Shown here in pieces: positions 18,618 to 27,615 of a stretch of 64,000 nucleotides of DNA. Position 1 is the stretch's first letter. Every line of letters begins with the position of its first letter. Below the pieces are notes generated by a model. The model searched no databases. It saw nothing but the letters and a program-made list of their open reading frames with translations, and was not told the DNA's origin. The DNA comes from Stenotrophomonas maltophilia (GTDB lineage Bacteria > Pseudomonadota > Gammaproteobacteria > Xanthomonadales > Xanthomonadaceae): NCBI RefSeq assembly GCF_001676385.1, contig NZ_LYVJ01000014.1, positions 1 to 64,000 on the forward strand, read 5' to 3'. A program made the translations under genes and the position numbers.

Positions 18618-19874
18618 TCAGCCTTCGAAGGCCGGCAATTTCTTTTTTACCACCACATTCTTCAGCGTCACGTACTTGGGCAGGCCGTCGGCGCCGTACG
18701 GGAGCGGGGCCTCGCCCTTGATCAGCGGCGACAGGTAGGCGCGCGCCCTGGCGGAGATGCCGAATCCGTCCCGGCGGATGAAGCCGGCCGGCATCTTCTT
18801 TTCGTGGTTGGCGATCTTCGACAGCGGCGCCGCCTCGATCTTCCAGCGGTAGGGCGCATCGCTGCTGCGCACGATCACCGGCATCACGCCGTTCTGGCCC
18901 TTCAGTGCCAACTGCACCGCAGCCTTGCCGACCGCCTGCGCCTGCTCCCAGTCGGTCCTGCTGGCCAGGTGGCGGGCCGAGCGCTGCAGGTAGTCAGGCA
19001 ACGCCCAGTGCACCTTCAGGCCCAGCTGGTCCTTGACGCGGCCGGCCAGGTGCGCGGCCACGCCGCCGAGTTGCGCGTGCCCGAACGAGTCCTTGCCGCC
19101 ACCGGCGTCGGCGACGAAGCGGCCATCGGCGGTGGCGATACCCTCCGAGGCCACCACCACGCAGTAGCCGACGCGCTCGACCACGGCCTTGACCTTGGCC
19201 AGGAACGCGGCCTCGTCGTAGGCGCGCTCGGGCAGCAGGATGATGTGCGGCGCTTCGTCATCGCCGTTGCCGGCCAGGCCGGCGGCGGCAGCCAGCCAAC
19301 CTGCGTGGCGGCCCATCGCCTCGTAGATGAAGACACGGGTGGAGGTCTCGGCCATTGCCGCCACATCCAGTGCCGCCTCGCGTACCGAGACGGCGGTGTA
19401 CTTGGCCGCCGAGCCGAAGCCGGGGCAGGTGTCGGTCACCGCCAGGTCGTTGTCGATGGTCTTGGGCACGCCGATGCAGGTCAGGTCATAGCCGGACGCC
19501 TTGGCCAGCTGCGAGACCTTCAGTGCGGTATCGGCCGAGTCATTGCCACCGTTGTAGAGGAACCAGCGCACGCCGTGCGCGCGCAGCACCTCCAGCAGCC
19601 GGTCGTAGCGGGCACGGTCGGCGTCCAGCGATTTCAGCTTGACCCGGCACGAGCCGAAGGCGCCGCCCGGGGTATGGGCAAGGGCGCGGATCGCTGCGGC
19701 GCTCTCCTTGCTGGTGTCGATCAGCTCCTCGCGCAGTGCGCCAAGGATGCCGTTGCGGGCGGCCAGCACCTTGATGCCCTTGGCACGCGCCTGCTCGATC
19801 ACGGCCGCCGCGGTGGCGTTGATGACCGCAGTGACACCGCCGGACTGGGCATAGAGGAGGGTACCGTTGCGCAT
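18618..19874 (-). CDS. pfp: Pyrophosphate-dependent 6-phosphofructokinase
   Basis: This 418-residue enzyme interconverts fructose 6-phosphate and fructose 1,6-bisphosphate using PPi rather than ATP. The active-site motifs are GGNDS (residues 109-113) and PKTIDND (137-143). Lys in PKT and Asp after GGN are the residues that mark PPi use; ATP enzymes have PGTIDND and GGDG. Start at 19874 (MRNGTLLYAQSGG) leaves out 13 unsupported residues of the open frame. Xanthomonadaceae are known to rely on a PPi-type enzyme and the Entner-Doudoroff route. It is divergent from adk, and both lie near two pyrophosphatases. Confidence 0.92.
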   Translation of the reverse strand: MRNGTLLYAQSGGVTAVINATAAAVIEQARAKGIKVLAARNGILGALREELIDTSKESAAAIRALAHTPGGAFGSCRVKLKSLDADRARYDRLLEVLRAHGVRWFLYNGGNDSADTALKVSQLAKASGYDLTCIGVPKTIDNDLAVTDTCPGFGSAAKYTAVSVREAALDVAAMAETSTRVFIYEAMGRHAGWLAAAAGLAGNGDDEAPHIILLPERAYDEAAFLAKVKAVVERVGYCVVVASEGIATADGRFVADAGGGKDSFGHAQLGGVAAHLAGRVKDQLGLKVHWALPDYLQRSARHLASRTDWEQAQAVGKAAVQLALKGQNGVMPVIVRSSDAPYRWKIEAAPLSKIANHEKKMPAGFIRRDGFGISARARAYLSPLIKGEAPLPYGADGLPKYVTLKNVVVKKKLPAFEG

Positions 19875-20010
19875 GCTTCTACCTGCTGGGAGGAAAGGAC
19901 ATTGCAGGGACATTACCCGGATGCGGTAAAGTGGCGCTATTGCGGTGCAGCGATACCGGTCCGTCCGGGGCGCGAACCTTCTTTGTTTTCAACACGTTGG
20001 AGTCAGGTCG

Positions 20011-20574
20011 ATGCGATTGGTTCTGTTGGGACCGCCCGGTTCGGGCAAGGGGACACAGGCGACGCGCCTGAAGGAAAAGCTGGGCATTGCCCATATTTCG
20101 ACCGGTGACATGCTGCGCGCGGAAATCGCCGCGGGGACGGAGCTGGGCAAGCAGGCCAAGACGGTGATGGACGCCGGCAACCTGGTGTCGGACGACATCC
20201 TGCTGGGCATGCTGGAGTCGCGCCTGACCCAGGCTGATGTCGCCAAGGGCTTCATCCTCGACGGTTATCCGCGCAATGTGGCCCAGGCCAACGCGATGGA
20301 CGGCCTGCTGGCGAAGATCGGCCAGCCGCTGGACGCCGTGGTGCAGCTGGACGTGCCCACCGAACTGCTGGTCGAGCGCATCGCCGGCCGCGCCAAGGAG
20401 CAGGGCCGCGCCGATGACACGCCCGAAGCGGTGCGCCAGCGCCTGCAGGTCTACAACGACCAGACCGCCCCGGTGGTCGACTTCTATGCCGGCCGTGGCA
20501 CCCTGGCCCGCGTCGATGGCGTCGGCGAGTTGGACGAGATCGAAGCCCGCATCCTGGCGGTGATCAAGGCCTGA
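20011..20574 (+). CDS. adk: Adenylate kinase
   Basis: This 187-residue enzyme catalyses ATP + AMP = 2 ADP. The P-loop GPPGSGKGT is at residues 7-15, followed by STGDMLRAEI and GFILDGYPRN. Its length shows the short form, without the long zinc-binding LID. TTGGAG nine bases upstream supports ATG 20011. It is divergently oriented from pfp. A strong 15-bp hairpin follows at 20611. Confidence 0.97.
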   Translation: MRLVLLGPPGSGKGTQATRLKEKLGIAHISTGDMLRAEIAAGTELGKQAKTVMDAGNLVSDDILLGMLESRLTQADVAKGFILDGYPRNVAQANAMDGLLAKIGQPLDAVVQLDVPTELLVERIAGRAKEQGRADDTPEAVRQRLQVYNDQTAPVVDFYAGRGTLARVDGVGELDEIEARILAVIKA

Positions 20575-20610
20575 TCCGGCCGGCGTGCCGTCGCTGCCTC
20601 GGCCGGAACA

Positions 20611-20651
20611 ACACAGGCCTGGTCCGTGCGGACCAGGCCTGTGTCGTTTGA
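20611..20651 (+). terminator. Terminator-like hairpin after adk
   Basis: ACACAGGCCTGGTCC pairs perfectly with GGACCAGGCCTGTGT around a GTGC tetraloop, 37 bases past the adk stop. The following CGTTTG is only weakly T-rich. Confidence 0.75.
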
Positions 20652-20897
20652 TAGGCGCCAGCGGAGGGCTTGCTCAGGGCCCCCGCAGCATGAGCTCCCT
20701 TGGGGATGGCCTCTTGGGGAGTAGGACCGGTTCGGGTACTGCGGCTGGCAGGTTGAATTGTGTCCGGGTTCACAGAACATCGCTATCGGGAATTCCCCGA
20801 CAGTTGATTGGAGTTTTCTCACATCCCGTGTAGGAGTTGTCTTACCCGGCAGCGGACATTGGCCCTATACAGCCGTCATCAGTCACAATCTTCGGTC
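20652..20897 (+). other. Intergenic region before mpl
   Basis: No gene is visible. The stretch has a few G/C-rich inverted segments. A weak promoter-like pair, TTACCC (20842) and TATACA (20866) with an 18-base spacer, lies just before mpl. A small RNA cannot be excluded, but nothing specific supports one. Confidence 0.35.
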
Positions 20898-22262
20898 ATG
20901 AGCAGCGTACATATCCTTGCAATCGCCGGTACCTTCATGGGCGGCGTAGCCGCCCTGGCGCGTGAACTGGGCCATTCGGTCAGCGGCAGCGACCAGGCCA
21001 TCTATCCGCCGATGTCGACCCAGCTCGAGCAGCTGGGCATCCGCCTGGACCAGGGCTACCGCGCCGACAGCGTACCGGCCGGTACCGACCAGGTCGTGAT
21101 CGGCAACGCGCTTTCGCGCGGAAATCCGGCCGTGGAGGCTGTACTGGACGCCGGCCAGCGCTACATCTCCGGTGCGCAGTGGCTGTCCGAGCAGGTGCTT
21201 CCGGGCCGCGACACGCTGGCGGTGGCTGGTACCCATGGCAAGACCACCACCACCACCATCCTGACCTGGCTGCTGGAAAACGCCGGGCGCTCGCCGGGCT
21301 TCCTGATCGGGGGCGTCGCGGAGGATTTCGGCGTCTCCGCCCGCCTGGGCCAGGGGCGCGAATTCGTGGTCGAGGCCGATGAGTACGACACGGCCTTCTT
21401 CGACAAGCGCAGCAAGTTCGTGCACTACCGGCCTTTGGTGGCCATCCTCAACAACCTTGAGTACGACCACGCCGACATCTTCCCGGACGTGGCCGCGATC
21501 CAGCGCCAGTTCCACCATCTGGTGCGGACGGTGCCGGCCCGCGGTCGCCTGATCGTCAACGGCGAGGATCCGCACCTGGCCGAAGTCCTGGCGATGGGCT
21601 GCTGGACCCCGGTCGAGCGTTTCGGTTTCGATCCGGCGCTGGAATGGCATGCCGAACTGCTGGCGGCCGACGGCAGCGCGTTCCGCGTGCACCACCGTGG
21701 GCAGGCATTGGGCGATGTGCGGTGGCCGCTGCTGGGCCGCCACAACGTGCTCAATGGCCTGGCTGCGCTGGCCGCCGCGCATGCGGTAGGCGTGGCACCG
21801 GTCGAGGTGATCCCGGCACTGGCCCGCTTCCGCAGCGTCAAGCGTCGCATGGAAGTGATTGGCAGCCACGACGGCATTACCGTCTACGACGATTTCGCCC
21901 ATCATCCGACCGCGATCGCCACTACGCTGGAGGGGCTGCGCGCCCGGGTTGGCGAGGCGCGCATCGTGGTTGCGATGGAACCGCGCAGCAATTCGATGCG
22001 GCTGGGCGCGCATGCGCAGGCCCTGGCTCCGTCGCTGGCGCAGGCCGACGAGGTGGTGTTCCTGCATCGGCCGGAACTGGCCTGGGACGCGGCGGCGGTG
22101 ATCCACGCAGTGCGCGGCGAGGCACATGCCGTGCCCGATACCGATGCACTGCTGGCCCAGCTGCAGTCCAGCGTGCGCAGCGGCGACCACGTGGTGTTCA
22201 TGTCCAACGGAGGTTTCGACGGCGCACCGCGCCGCTTCCTGGCCGCCCTTCAGTCCCGATGA
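20898..22262 (+). CDS. mpl: UDP-N-acetylmuramate:L-alanyl-gamma-D-glutamyl-meso-diaminopimelate ligase
   Basis: This 454-residue Mur-ligase family enzyme joins the recycled tripeptide to UDP-MurNAc in peptidoglycan recycling. Visible are the N-terminal nucleotide fold (HILAIAGTFMGGVAALA), the Mur P-loop GTHGKTTTT (residues 111-119), YDDFAHHPTAI and MEPRSNSMRLG. The IAGTFMGG start distinguishes Mpl from MurC. ATG 20898 is chosen; the frame from 20808 adds non-homologous residues. Its stop overlaps the start of the next gene (ATGA), so the two are coupled. Confidence 0.95.
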   Translation: MSSVHILAIAGTFMGGVAALARELGHSVSGSDQAIYPPMSTQLEQLGIRLDQGYRADSVPAGTDQVVIGNALSRGNPAVEAVLDAGQRYISGAQWLSEQVLPGRDTLAVAGTHGKTTTTTILTWLLENAGRSPGFLIGGVAEDFGVSARLGQGREFVVEADEYDTAFFDKRSKFVHYRPLVAILNNLEYDHADIFPDVAAIQRQFHHLVRTVPARGRLIVNGEDPHLAEVLAMGCWTPVERFGFDPALEWHAELLAADGSAFRVHHRGQALGDVRWPLLGRHNVLNGLAALAAAHAVGVAPVEVIPALARFRSVKRRMEVIGSHDGITVYDDFAHHPTAIATTLEGLRARVGEARIVVAMEPRSNSMRLGAHAQALAPSLAQADEVVFLHRPELAWDAAAVIHAVRGEAHAVPDTDALLAQLQSSVRSGDHVVFMSNGGFDGAPRRFLAALQSR

Positions 22263-22834
22263 GCGTTGGCTCGCTGCCATTGTTTCCGCTGCACACTACG
22301 CTGGTGCCGGGTGCCGCCGTGGGCCTGCGTGTGTTCGAGCGGCGCTACCTGGACCTGATCCGTGAGTGCGGGCATGGCGGTGAGGGCTTTGGCGTCTGCC
22401 TGATCCTCGACGGCCAGGAAGTGGGCGCTCCGGCAACGCCGGCTGCTTTTGGCGTGCAGGTACGCATCGAGGACTTCGATGTCGGCGCCGACGGCGTGCT
22501 GCAGCTGCGCCTGCGTGGTACCCGTCGCTTCCATGTCGAGCGCACCCGGGTGCGCGACAACGGCCTGGTGGTGGCGGATGTGCGCTGGTGCGATGAAGAC
22601 CCCGACGATGAACTTCGGCCGCAGCATGCGCTGCTGGCCACCGTGCTGGGGCACATCATCGAACAGGCTGGCGAGGCCTACGCGCCGGCCAATCCGGCGC
22701 TGCTCGACCAGGCCAGCTGGGTCGGCTGGCGGCTGGCCGAACTGCTGCCGCTGAGCGACCAGCAACGGTTGCAGCTGCTGCAGATGGACGACCCGCACCA
22801 GCGCCTGCAGCAGTTGCTGGGCTGGATGCCGTAG
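22259..22834 (+). CDS. Lon N-terminal (substrate-binding) domain protein
   Basis: This 191-residue protein consists of a single Lon-substrate-binding (PUA-like) domain: LPLFPLHTTLVPGAAVGLRVFERRYLDLI at the start and an all-helical end (WRLAELLPLSDQQRLQLLQM). It has neither ATPase nor protease domain, so it is not Lon itself; such stand-alone proteins have no firm function. It overlaps the mpl stop by four bases. GTAG-type repeats follow from 22839. Confidence 0.85.
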   Translation: MSVGSLPLFPLHTTLVPGAAVGLRVFERRYLDLIRECGHGGEGFGVCLILDGQEVGAPATPAAFGVQVRIEDFDVGADGVLQLRLRGTRRFHVERTRVRDNGLVVADVRWCDEDPDDELRPQHALLATVLGHIIEQAGEAYAPANPALLDQASWVGWRLAELLPLSDQQRLQLLQMDDPHQRLQQLLGWMP

Positions 22835-22838
22835 CAGC

Positions 22839-22930
22839 CATCCACGCATGGCGTGGATCCGCTGTAGAGCCGAGCCTATGCTCGGCTTGATGGATCCGGC
22901 GAAGCGCAGCCGAGCATCGGCTCGGCTCTA
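22839..22930. repeat. Cluster of GTAG-type (SMAG-like) repeats
   Basis: Three units follow the Lon-like gene: ATCCACGCATGGCGTGGAT (about 22840-22858), then GTAGAGCCGAGC..GCTCGGC from 22864, then its inverted partner ending GGCTCGGCTCTAC at 22930. The last two form a head-to-head pair able to fold as one long hairpin between convergent genes. Confidence 0.85.
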
Positions 22931-22957
22931 CAGTGGGTGATCGCGCACCGATACCCG

Positions 22958-24955
22958 TCAGGGTGTGGTGGTCTGCAACCGCAGCACTGGCAGCCCGGTT
23001 TCGCTGTGCACGTCCTCACGCTGCGGCAGGCCCTGCACGGCCCCCTTCAGCGCATTCAATGCCGGGTCGACCCCACGCAGCGGGTGCCACATGCCGATCC
23101 ACTCGAAATGGCGCTGGTAGCGCAGGGTCTGCGCGCTGCCCAGCCACAGTGGCGTGTTGCCGGGTTGCAGCCGTGCCGGCGCCGGCCACAGGCGCAGCAC
23201 GTAGCGCTCATCCGGCTGCGCGCCCTCGCGCACCATCAGCAGCGCTTCCACTCGTGTTTCCAGTGTTGCCGGCAGTACCGGCAGTTCGTCGGCGCCGGTA
23301 TTCTTGTCGAGCATCAGCAGGGCCTGCTGCCAGCCGGCCTGCTCCTGCCGTTTCCAACCGTGCGCTTCCAGCTGCGCCTGCAGCGGCGCCAGCGGGCCAG
23401 CGACCTGCACGTCCAGCGGCCAGCGCTGGTCATCGTCGAACTCGTTGCGGCGCGCCGGCAGCTGTGACCAGTCGTTCTGCCACCACGCCTGCATCTCCAT
23501 CGCCTGCGGTGGGGGCAGGTTGGGCTCGAAGCGCTCCAGCTTTACCGGGATGTTTCGCGGCGCATACCCCATCGCTGCCACTGCGAAGACACCATAGAAC
23601 AGCCACGTCACCGGCTTCACCCAGAACGAGCGGTTGAAACGCCGGCGGTAGGCGATGCCCAGCACCAGCAGCCAGAACGTGCCGAACAGCATGCCGCCGA
23701 TCACGTCGCTCAGCCAATGCGCGCCCAGGTACAGGCGCGCGAAGCCGATCAGGCTGACCACGATGCCGGAGACCAGGTACGGCCAGACACGGGTGCGGCC
23801 AGGCATCTCGCGCGCGATCAGCACCGCGAAGAAGCCGAAGGTGATGGTGGCCATGGTCACCGACACCGACGGGAAGCCGAAGCCGCTGCTTGCATCGAGC
23901 GGGCGCACCACATCCACGGTGGCCCCGAGCAGCAGCGTCAGCGCCAGTCCGAAGGCCAGTGCCGCCAGCCAGTGTGCAGCCGCCATCCAGCGCCGGCGCC
24001 AGATCAGGTAGCCCATCGCGGCAGCGGTGGCCGGCAACAACACCTGCCAGGCACCGAGCGAGGCCAGTGCCGCCATCGGGTAGTCCGCCAGCGGGTTGCG
24101 CAGCGCCAGCATGGCCTGGTGCACCAGCAGGTCGACCGCCAGCGGTTCGCCATGCGCGACCACCACGGTCAGCAGCGCGAACCAGCCCCAGCCGAGCAAC
24201 AGCAGCATGAGTGCCAGCATCGCCAGCGGCACCGACTCGCGACGCCTGGGGTCCAGTACGCCCACCGTATAGCGGCCGAGCGTCGGATGCCGGTTGGACC
24301 AGTCCAGCAGGCGCGCGAGCCAGTTGTCCATGCGTGCGGCAGACCAGCGGTAACCGTACAGCACGATGGCCCAGACCAGGCCGAGGATCACTGCGAGCAG
24401 GCCGACCACCACGACCAGCCGCCCGGCCACTGCCGCGACCGCGTCATAGGCCTCGCCGAGGATCCAGCCCGGCGCCAGGAACAGCACGGCCCACGAAATG
24501 CTGGCGATGCCGCTGGCCTGCACGTAGCGGCCGGCCGGCATCTTCATCATGCCGGCGATGGCCGGCACGAATGGACGGATGGCGCCCACGTAGCGCGCGA
24601 TCAGGATGCTCTTGAACGCATTGCGCCGGAACAGGTTTTCGCCACGATCGAGCAGTTGTGGATAGCGGCTGAACGGCCAGATGCCACGCAGGCGGTCACC
24701 CCAGCGGCGTCCGATCCAGTAACTGATGCCGTCGCCGGCGAAGGCGCCAAGTGCCGCGGCAGCCACCGCGTATGGCCCGGAAATCTGGCCCAGGCCGATG
24801 AACACGCCGACCGCGAACAGCAGTGGCAGGGCCGGCACGATGGCGCCGAGAATGATGACCGCATCGCAGAAGGCGATGAGGAAGATAACGGCGCCCGCCA
24901 GCACGGGGTGGGCGGCAATCCACGCGAGGGTGGCGTCGATCCATGAAGAGTCCAT
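22958..24955 (-). CDS. DedA / PAP2-like / LssY-type fusion membrane protein
   Basis: This 665-residue protein has three parts. Residues about 1-200 are a DedA (SNARE-associated) membrane domain with GDGISYWIGRRWGDRLRG and RYVGAIRPFVPAIAGM. Residues about 240-440 resemble a PAP2 phosphatase: TVDVVRP, GFGFPSVSVTMA and ARLYLGAHWLSDVIGG. Residues about 460-665 form a soluble region like the LssY C-terminus. In the PAP2 part the motif-1 Lys and the motif-2 His (PSGH) are missing while the motif-3 His remains, so phosphatase activity is doubtful. DedA proteins are thought to flip lipid carriers. Start at 24955 (MDSSWIDATLAW) is better than the extra 23 residues upstream. It is divergent from the kinase-like gene. 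Confidence 0.85.
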   Translation of the reverse strand: MDSSWIDATLAWIAAHPVLAGAVIFLIAFCDAVIILGAIVPALPLLFAVGVFIGLGQISGPYAVAAAALGAFAGDGISYWIGRRWGDRLRGIWPFSRYPQLLDRGENLFRRNAFKSILIARYVGAIRPFVPAIAGMMKMPAGRYVQASGIASISWAVLFLAPGWILGEAYDAVAAVAGRLVVVVGLLAVILGLVWAIVLYGYRWSAARMDNWLARLLDWSNRHPTLGRYTVGVLDPRRRESVPLAMLALMLLLLGWGWFALLTVVVAHGEPLAVDLLVHQAMLALRNPLADYPMAALASLGAWQVLLPATAAAMGYLIWRRRWMAAAHWLAALAFGLALTLLLGATVDVVRPLDASSGFGFPSVSVTMATITFGFFAVLIAREMPGRTRVWPYLVSGIVVSLIGFARLYLGAHWLSDVIGGMLFGTFWLLVLGIAYRRRFNRSFWVKPVTWLFYGVFAVAAMGYAPRNIPVKLERFEPNLPPPQAMEMQAWWQNDWSQLPARRNEFDDDQRWPLDVQVAGPLAPLQAQLEAHGWKRQEQAGWQQALLMLDKNTGADELPVLPATLETRVEALLMVREGAQPDERYVLRLWPAPARLQPGNTPLWLGSAQTLRYQRHFEWIGMWHPLRGVDPALNALKGAVQGLPQREDVHSETGLPVLRLQTTTP

Positions 24956-25040
24956 TGCCGGATTATAGGGGCGTGCAGGTGACTGGTTCCCCGCCGCTGG
25001 CTGGCCGTTCGCGACCTGCGGCATCGCCTAGAATGGCGCC

Positions 25041-25703
25041 ATGCCGCATATGCCAGACGCTCCAGCGCACGCCCTGAAGGCCGACAGCTTTGGCCGCATC
25101 CTTCTCGTGGAAGGACCGGATGGCCTCTTCGTTCGCCGTGACCTGGGCGCCACGCCGCTGTGGCTGCGGCTACCGGCCTGGTGGCTGGCCCGCCGCGAAG
25201 CGCGCGCGCTGCAGCACATCCGCGGCATGGCGGATGTACCGGAACTGCTGGCCTGGGACGGCCGCCATCTGGACCGCAGCTTCATGGCAGGCGACGCCCT
25301 GTACCAGCGCCCACCACGGGGTGACCTCGCCTGGTTCCGCGCAGCGCGGCGCCTGCTGCAGCAGCTGCATCGCAGGGGTGTGGCTCACAACGACCTGGCC
25401 AAGGAAGCCAACTGGCTGGTGACCGAGGACGGCCGCCCGGCACTGATCGATTTCCAGCTTGCGGTGATCGGCAACCCGCGATCACGCTGGATGCGCCTGC
25501 TGGCCCGCGAGGATCTGCGCCACCTGCTCAAGCACAAGCGCATGTATTGCCGGGAATCGCTGACCCCCGTGGAGAAGCGCGTGCTCAAGCGCACCTCCTG
25601 GGTGCGCGAACTATGGTTCGCCACCGGCAAGCCGGTCTACCGCTTCGTGACCCGTCGCATCCTGCGTTGGGAGGACAACGAGGGGCAGGGGCCGAAGCCG
25701 TGA
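25041..25703 (+). CDS. RIO/LPS-kinase-like protein kinase fold protein
   Basis: This 220-residue cytoplasmic protein has a small kinase fold: a catalytic loop GVAHNDLAKEANWLV (about residues 112-126; HNDLxKxxN pattern) and the metal-binding segment ALIDFQLAV where DFG is DFQ. The N-lobe is short, as in RIO1-type and lipopolysaccharide-core kinases. The substrate could be a lipid or sugar acceptor or a protein; this cannot be decided. It is divergent from the DedA fusion, which also suggests envelope work. Confidence 0.75.
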   Translation: MPHMPDAPAHALKADSFGRILLVEGPDGLFVRRDLGATPLWLRLPAWWLARREARALQHIRGMADVPELLAWDGRHLDRSFMAGDALYQRPPRGDLAWFRAARRLLQQLHRRGVAHNDLAKEANWLVTEDGRPALIDFQLAVIGNPRSRWMRLLAREDLRHLLKHKRMYCRESLTPVEKRVLKRTSWVRELWFATGKPVYRFVTRRILRWEDNEGQGPKP

Positions 25704-25828
25704 GTCCATCAGCGGTGGTGACCGCCGCGCCGAGTGCGGGCAGCGTCCTGCGACCGCACATGTAGCTGGTTGCGCCTGTACATCGATTGATCGTGCCGCA
25801 CCTGCTGAGGAAGTAGGTGCAGTTGTAC

Positions 25829-25902
25829 CAATAGATCCACGCCATGCGTGGATGCCCGGCGGAATCGCGTTGCAGAGCCGGGCTTGGCTCGGCTCTACAG
25901 AG
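25829..25902. repeat. Two GTAG-type repeats
   Basis: ATCCACGCCATGCGTGGAT (about 25830-25848) and AGAGCCGGGC..GGCTCGGCTCTACAG (about 25874-25902) lie between convergent gene ends. They resemble the units at 22839-22930. Confidence 0.7.
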
Positions 25903-25912
25903 GTCGGTGACC

Positions 25913-26596
25913 TTACGGCGTCGCCGGCACCACCTGCTGGCCAATGAAGTTGCGTTTGGCGTCGAAATCGTAGGCAATCTGCAGCTGGCCTACATCCGGG
26001 CAGGCGTGACAGTCGCGCAGTGGCGTGCGGTACAGCAGTCGGATGCCGCCGTTTTCCAGCGGCGACGCGCCGGCTGATTGCGCAGGCGCGAACGGCGTTG
26101 CCTGGGGGTGCGCCTTCAGCACGTCCTGTACGGCCGGGTCGGCCCGCAGGGTGTCGTCCAGCTGCACCGCGTCGACGTCGATGCGCTTGCCGCTGGCGTC
26201 GACCAGGCGGGTGCCTTCGTTGGTGTTCGCCCGGAACGGGTATTCGATCGTGGCGACGCCCAGGCCTTCGTTCTCATGCCAGGCGGTGACGTAGGCCAGT
26301 TCCCCCGCACTGGACAACTGCTCGGCCGCGGTGATCGCCTCGGCACTGGCCCCGCCGGCGCGCATGGCATCGCGCAGGCAGTCGCGGGTGGCTGCACTCT
26401 CGCCCTGGCGGCAGGCATTGAGGTCGCCATCCCAGACCACGGCCTCGCTCCAGCGCATCCTGCCGTCGGCGGCAGCCTTTTCCGCGCCCGGCGTATCGCC
26501 TGCGGCGGGCTCCTTGCCGGGTTCCGATGGTCGGTCCTGGCACGCGGTCAACAGGGCAAATCCCAGGACAGGCAGCAACAGGCGGGAACGGCGCAT
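25913..26596 (-). CDS. Lipoprotein of unknown function
   Basis: This 227-residue protein has a lipoprotein signal peptide ending in the lipobox LLTAC (Cys at residue 19), then a Pro/Glu/Ala-rich linker and a folded part with six Cys (for example NACRQGESAATRDCL and DCHACPDVGQLQIAY). No family is recognised. It stands alone between repeats and the SDR gene, which is divergent. Confidence 0.75.
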   Translation of the reverse strand: MRRSRLLLPVLGFALLTACQDRPSEPGKEPAAGDTPGAEKAAADGRMRWSEAVVWDGDLNACRQGESAATRDCLRDAMRAGGASAEAITAAEQLSSAGELAYVTAWHENEGLGVATIEYPFRANTNEGTRLVDASGKRIDVDAVQLDDTLRADPAVQDVLKAHPQATPFAPAQSAGASPLENGGIRLLYRTPLRDCHACPDVGQLQIAYDFDAKRNFIGQQVVPATP

Positions 26597-26704
26597 GGCG
26601 TGGGCCTCGTGTGTTGGCTGGAAACCCGAGTATCGTCAAGGCAGGGTGAACCCGGCGTCGGCGCGGCATACTAGTGGCTCATTGCATACGCTGGAGTGTG
26701 GAAC

Positions 26705-27523
26705 GTGGGCAGTCTGCAGGGCAAAACGCTGTTCATCACCGGGGCCTCGCGTGGCATCGGCCTGGCCATCGCGCTGCGCGCCGCGCGTGATGGTGCCAAC
26801 GTCGCCATCGCCGCCAAGTCGTCGGTGCCCAATCCGAAGTTGCCGGGCACCATCCATACCGCAGCCGAAGCGGTGAATGCGGCAGGTGGCCAGGGCCTGG
26901 CCCTGAAGTGCGATATCCGCGAGGAAGACCAGGTAAAGGCGGCGGTTGCGGCCACGGTCGATACGTTCGGTGGCATCGACATCCTGATCAACAACGCCAG
27001 CGCTATCTGGCTGCGCGGCACGCTGGATACGCCGATGAAGCGCTTCGACCTGATGCAGCAGGTCAATTCGCGTGGCAGCTTCCTGTGCGCGCAGGCCTGC
27101 CTGCCGTACCTGCTGCAGGCGCCGAACCCGCACATCCTCACACTGGCACCTCCGCCCAGCCTGGAGCCGAAGTGGTGGGGCGCTCATACCGGCTACACGC
27201 TGGCCAAGATGGGCATGAGTTTCGTCACCCTGGGGTTGGCAGCGGAGTTCGGCCCGCAGGGCGTAGCAGTCAATGCACTGTGGCCACGTACGGTGATCGC
27301 CACCGATGCGATCAACATGATTCCCGGCGTGGAGGCGGCTGGCTGCCGCACGCCGCAGATCATGGCGGACGCTGCACATGCGGTGCTGGTGCGCGACGCG
27401 GCGGGCTTCCACGGGCGGTTCCTGATCGACGATGAAGTGCTGGGGCAGGCCGGTGTCACCGATCTGTCCGCTTACGCGGTGGATCCGTCGCGCCCGCTGC
27501 TGCCTGACCTGTTCCTGGACTGA
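26705..27523 (+). CDS. Short-chain dehydrogenase/reductase (HSDL2-like)
   Basis: This 272-residue NAD(P)-dependent oxidoreductase has the cofactor motif TGASRGIG (residues 10-17), NNAS in the structural site and the active-site YTLAK. A long insertion after the first strand (SSVPNPKLPGTIHTAAEAV) and the LAPPPSLEPKWWGAHTGYTLAK segment resemble the HSDL2 subgroup of SDRs. Ser of the usual Ser-Tyr-Lys triad is not obvious at its normal place. The start is GTG 26705, with GGAG eight bases upstream. Substrate unknown, possibly an acyl or sterol-like ketone in relatives. Confidence 0.85.
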   Translation: MGSLQGKTLFITGASRGIGLAIALRAARDGANVAIAAKSSVPNPKLPGTIHTAAEAVNAAGGQGLALKCDIREEDQVKAAVAATVDTFGGIDILINNASAIWLRGTLDTPMKRFDLMQQVNSRGSFLCAQACLPYLLQAPNPHILTLAPPPSLEPKWWGAHTGYTLAKMGMSFVTLGLAAEFGPQGVAVNALWPRTVIATDAINMIPGVEAAGCRTPQIMADAAHAVLVRDAAGFHGRFLIDDEVLGQAGVTDLSAYAVDPSRPLLPDLFLD

Positions 27524-27615
27524 ACGGGACCGGCAGCGCGGACCCAGGGCTGCCGCCTCCGGCGCACTACGCTAGAATGCACGGCTGTAATCGTTTCCAG
27601 CAAAGATGTGAGCAC

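Noticed and set aside
20652-20897. Small RNA between adk and mpl
   Set aside because: Only weak promoter-like boxes and no terminator pointing to a separate transcript; nothing specific enough to call.
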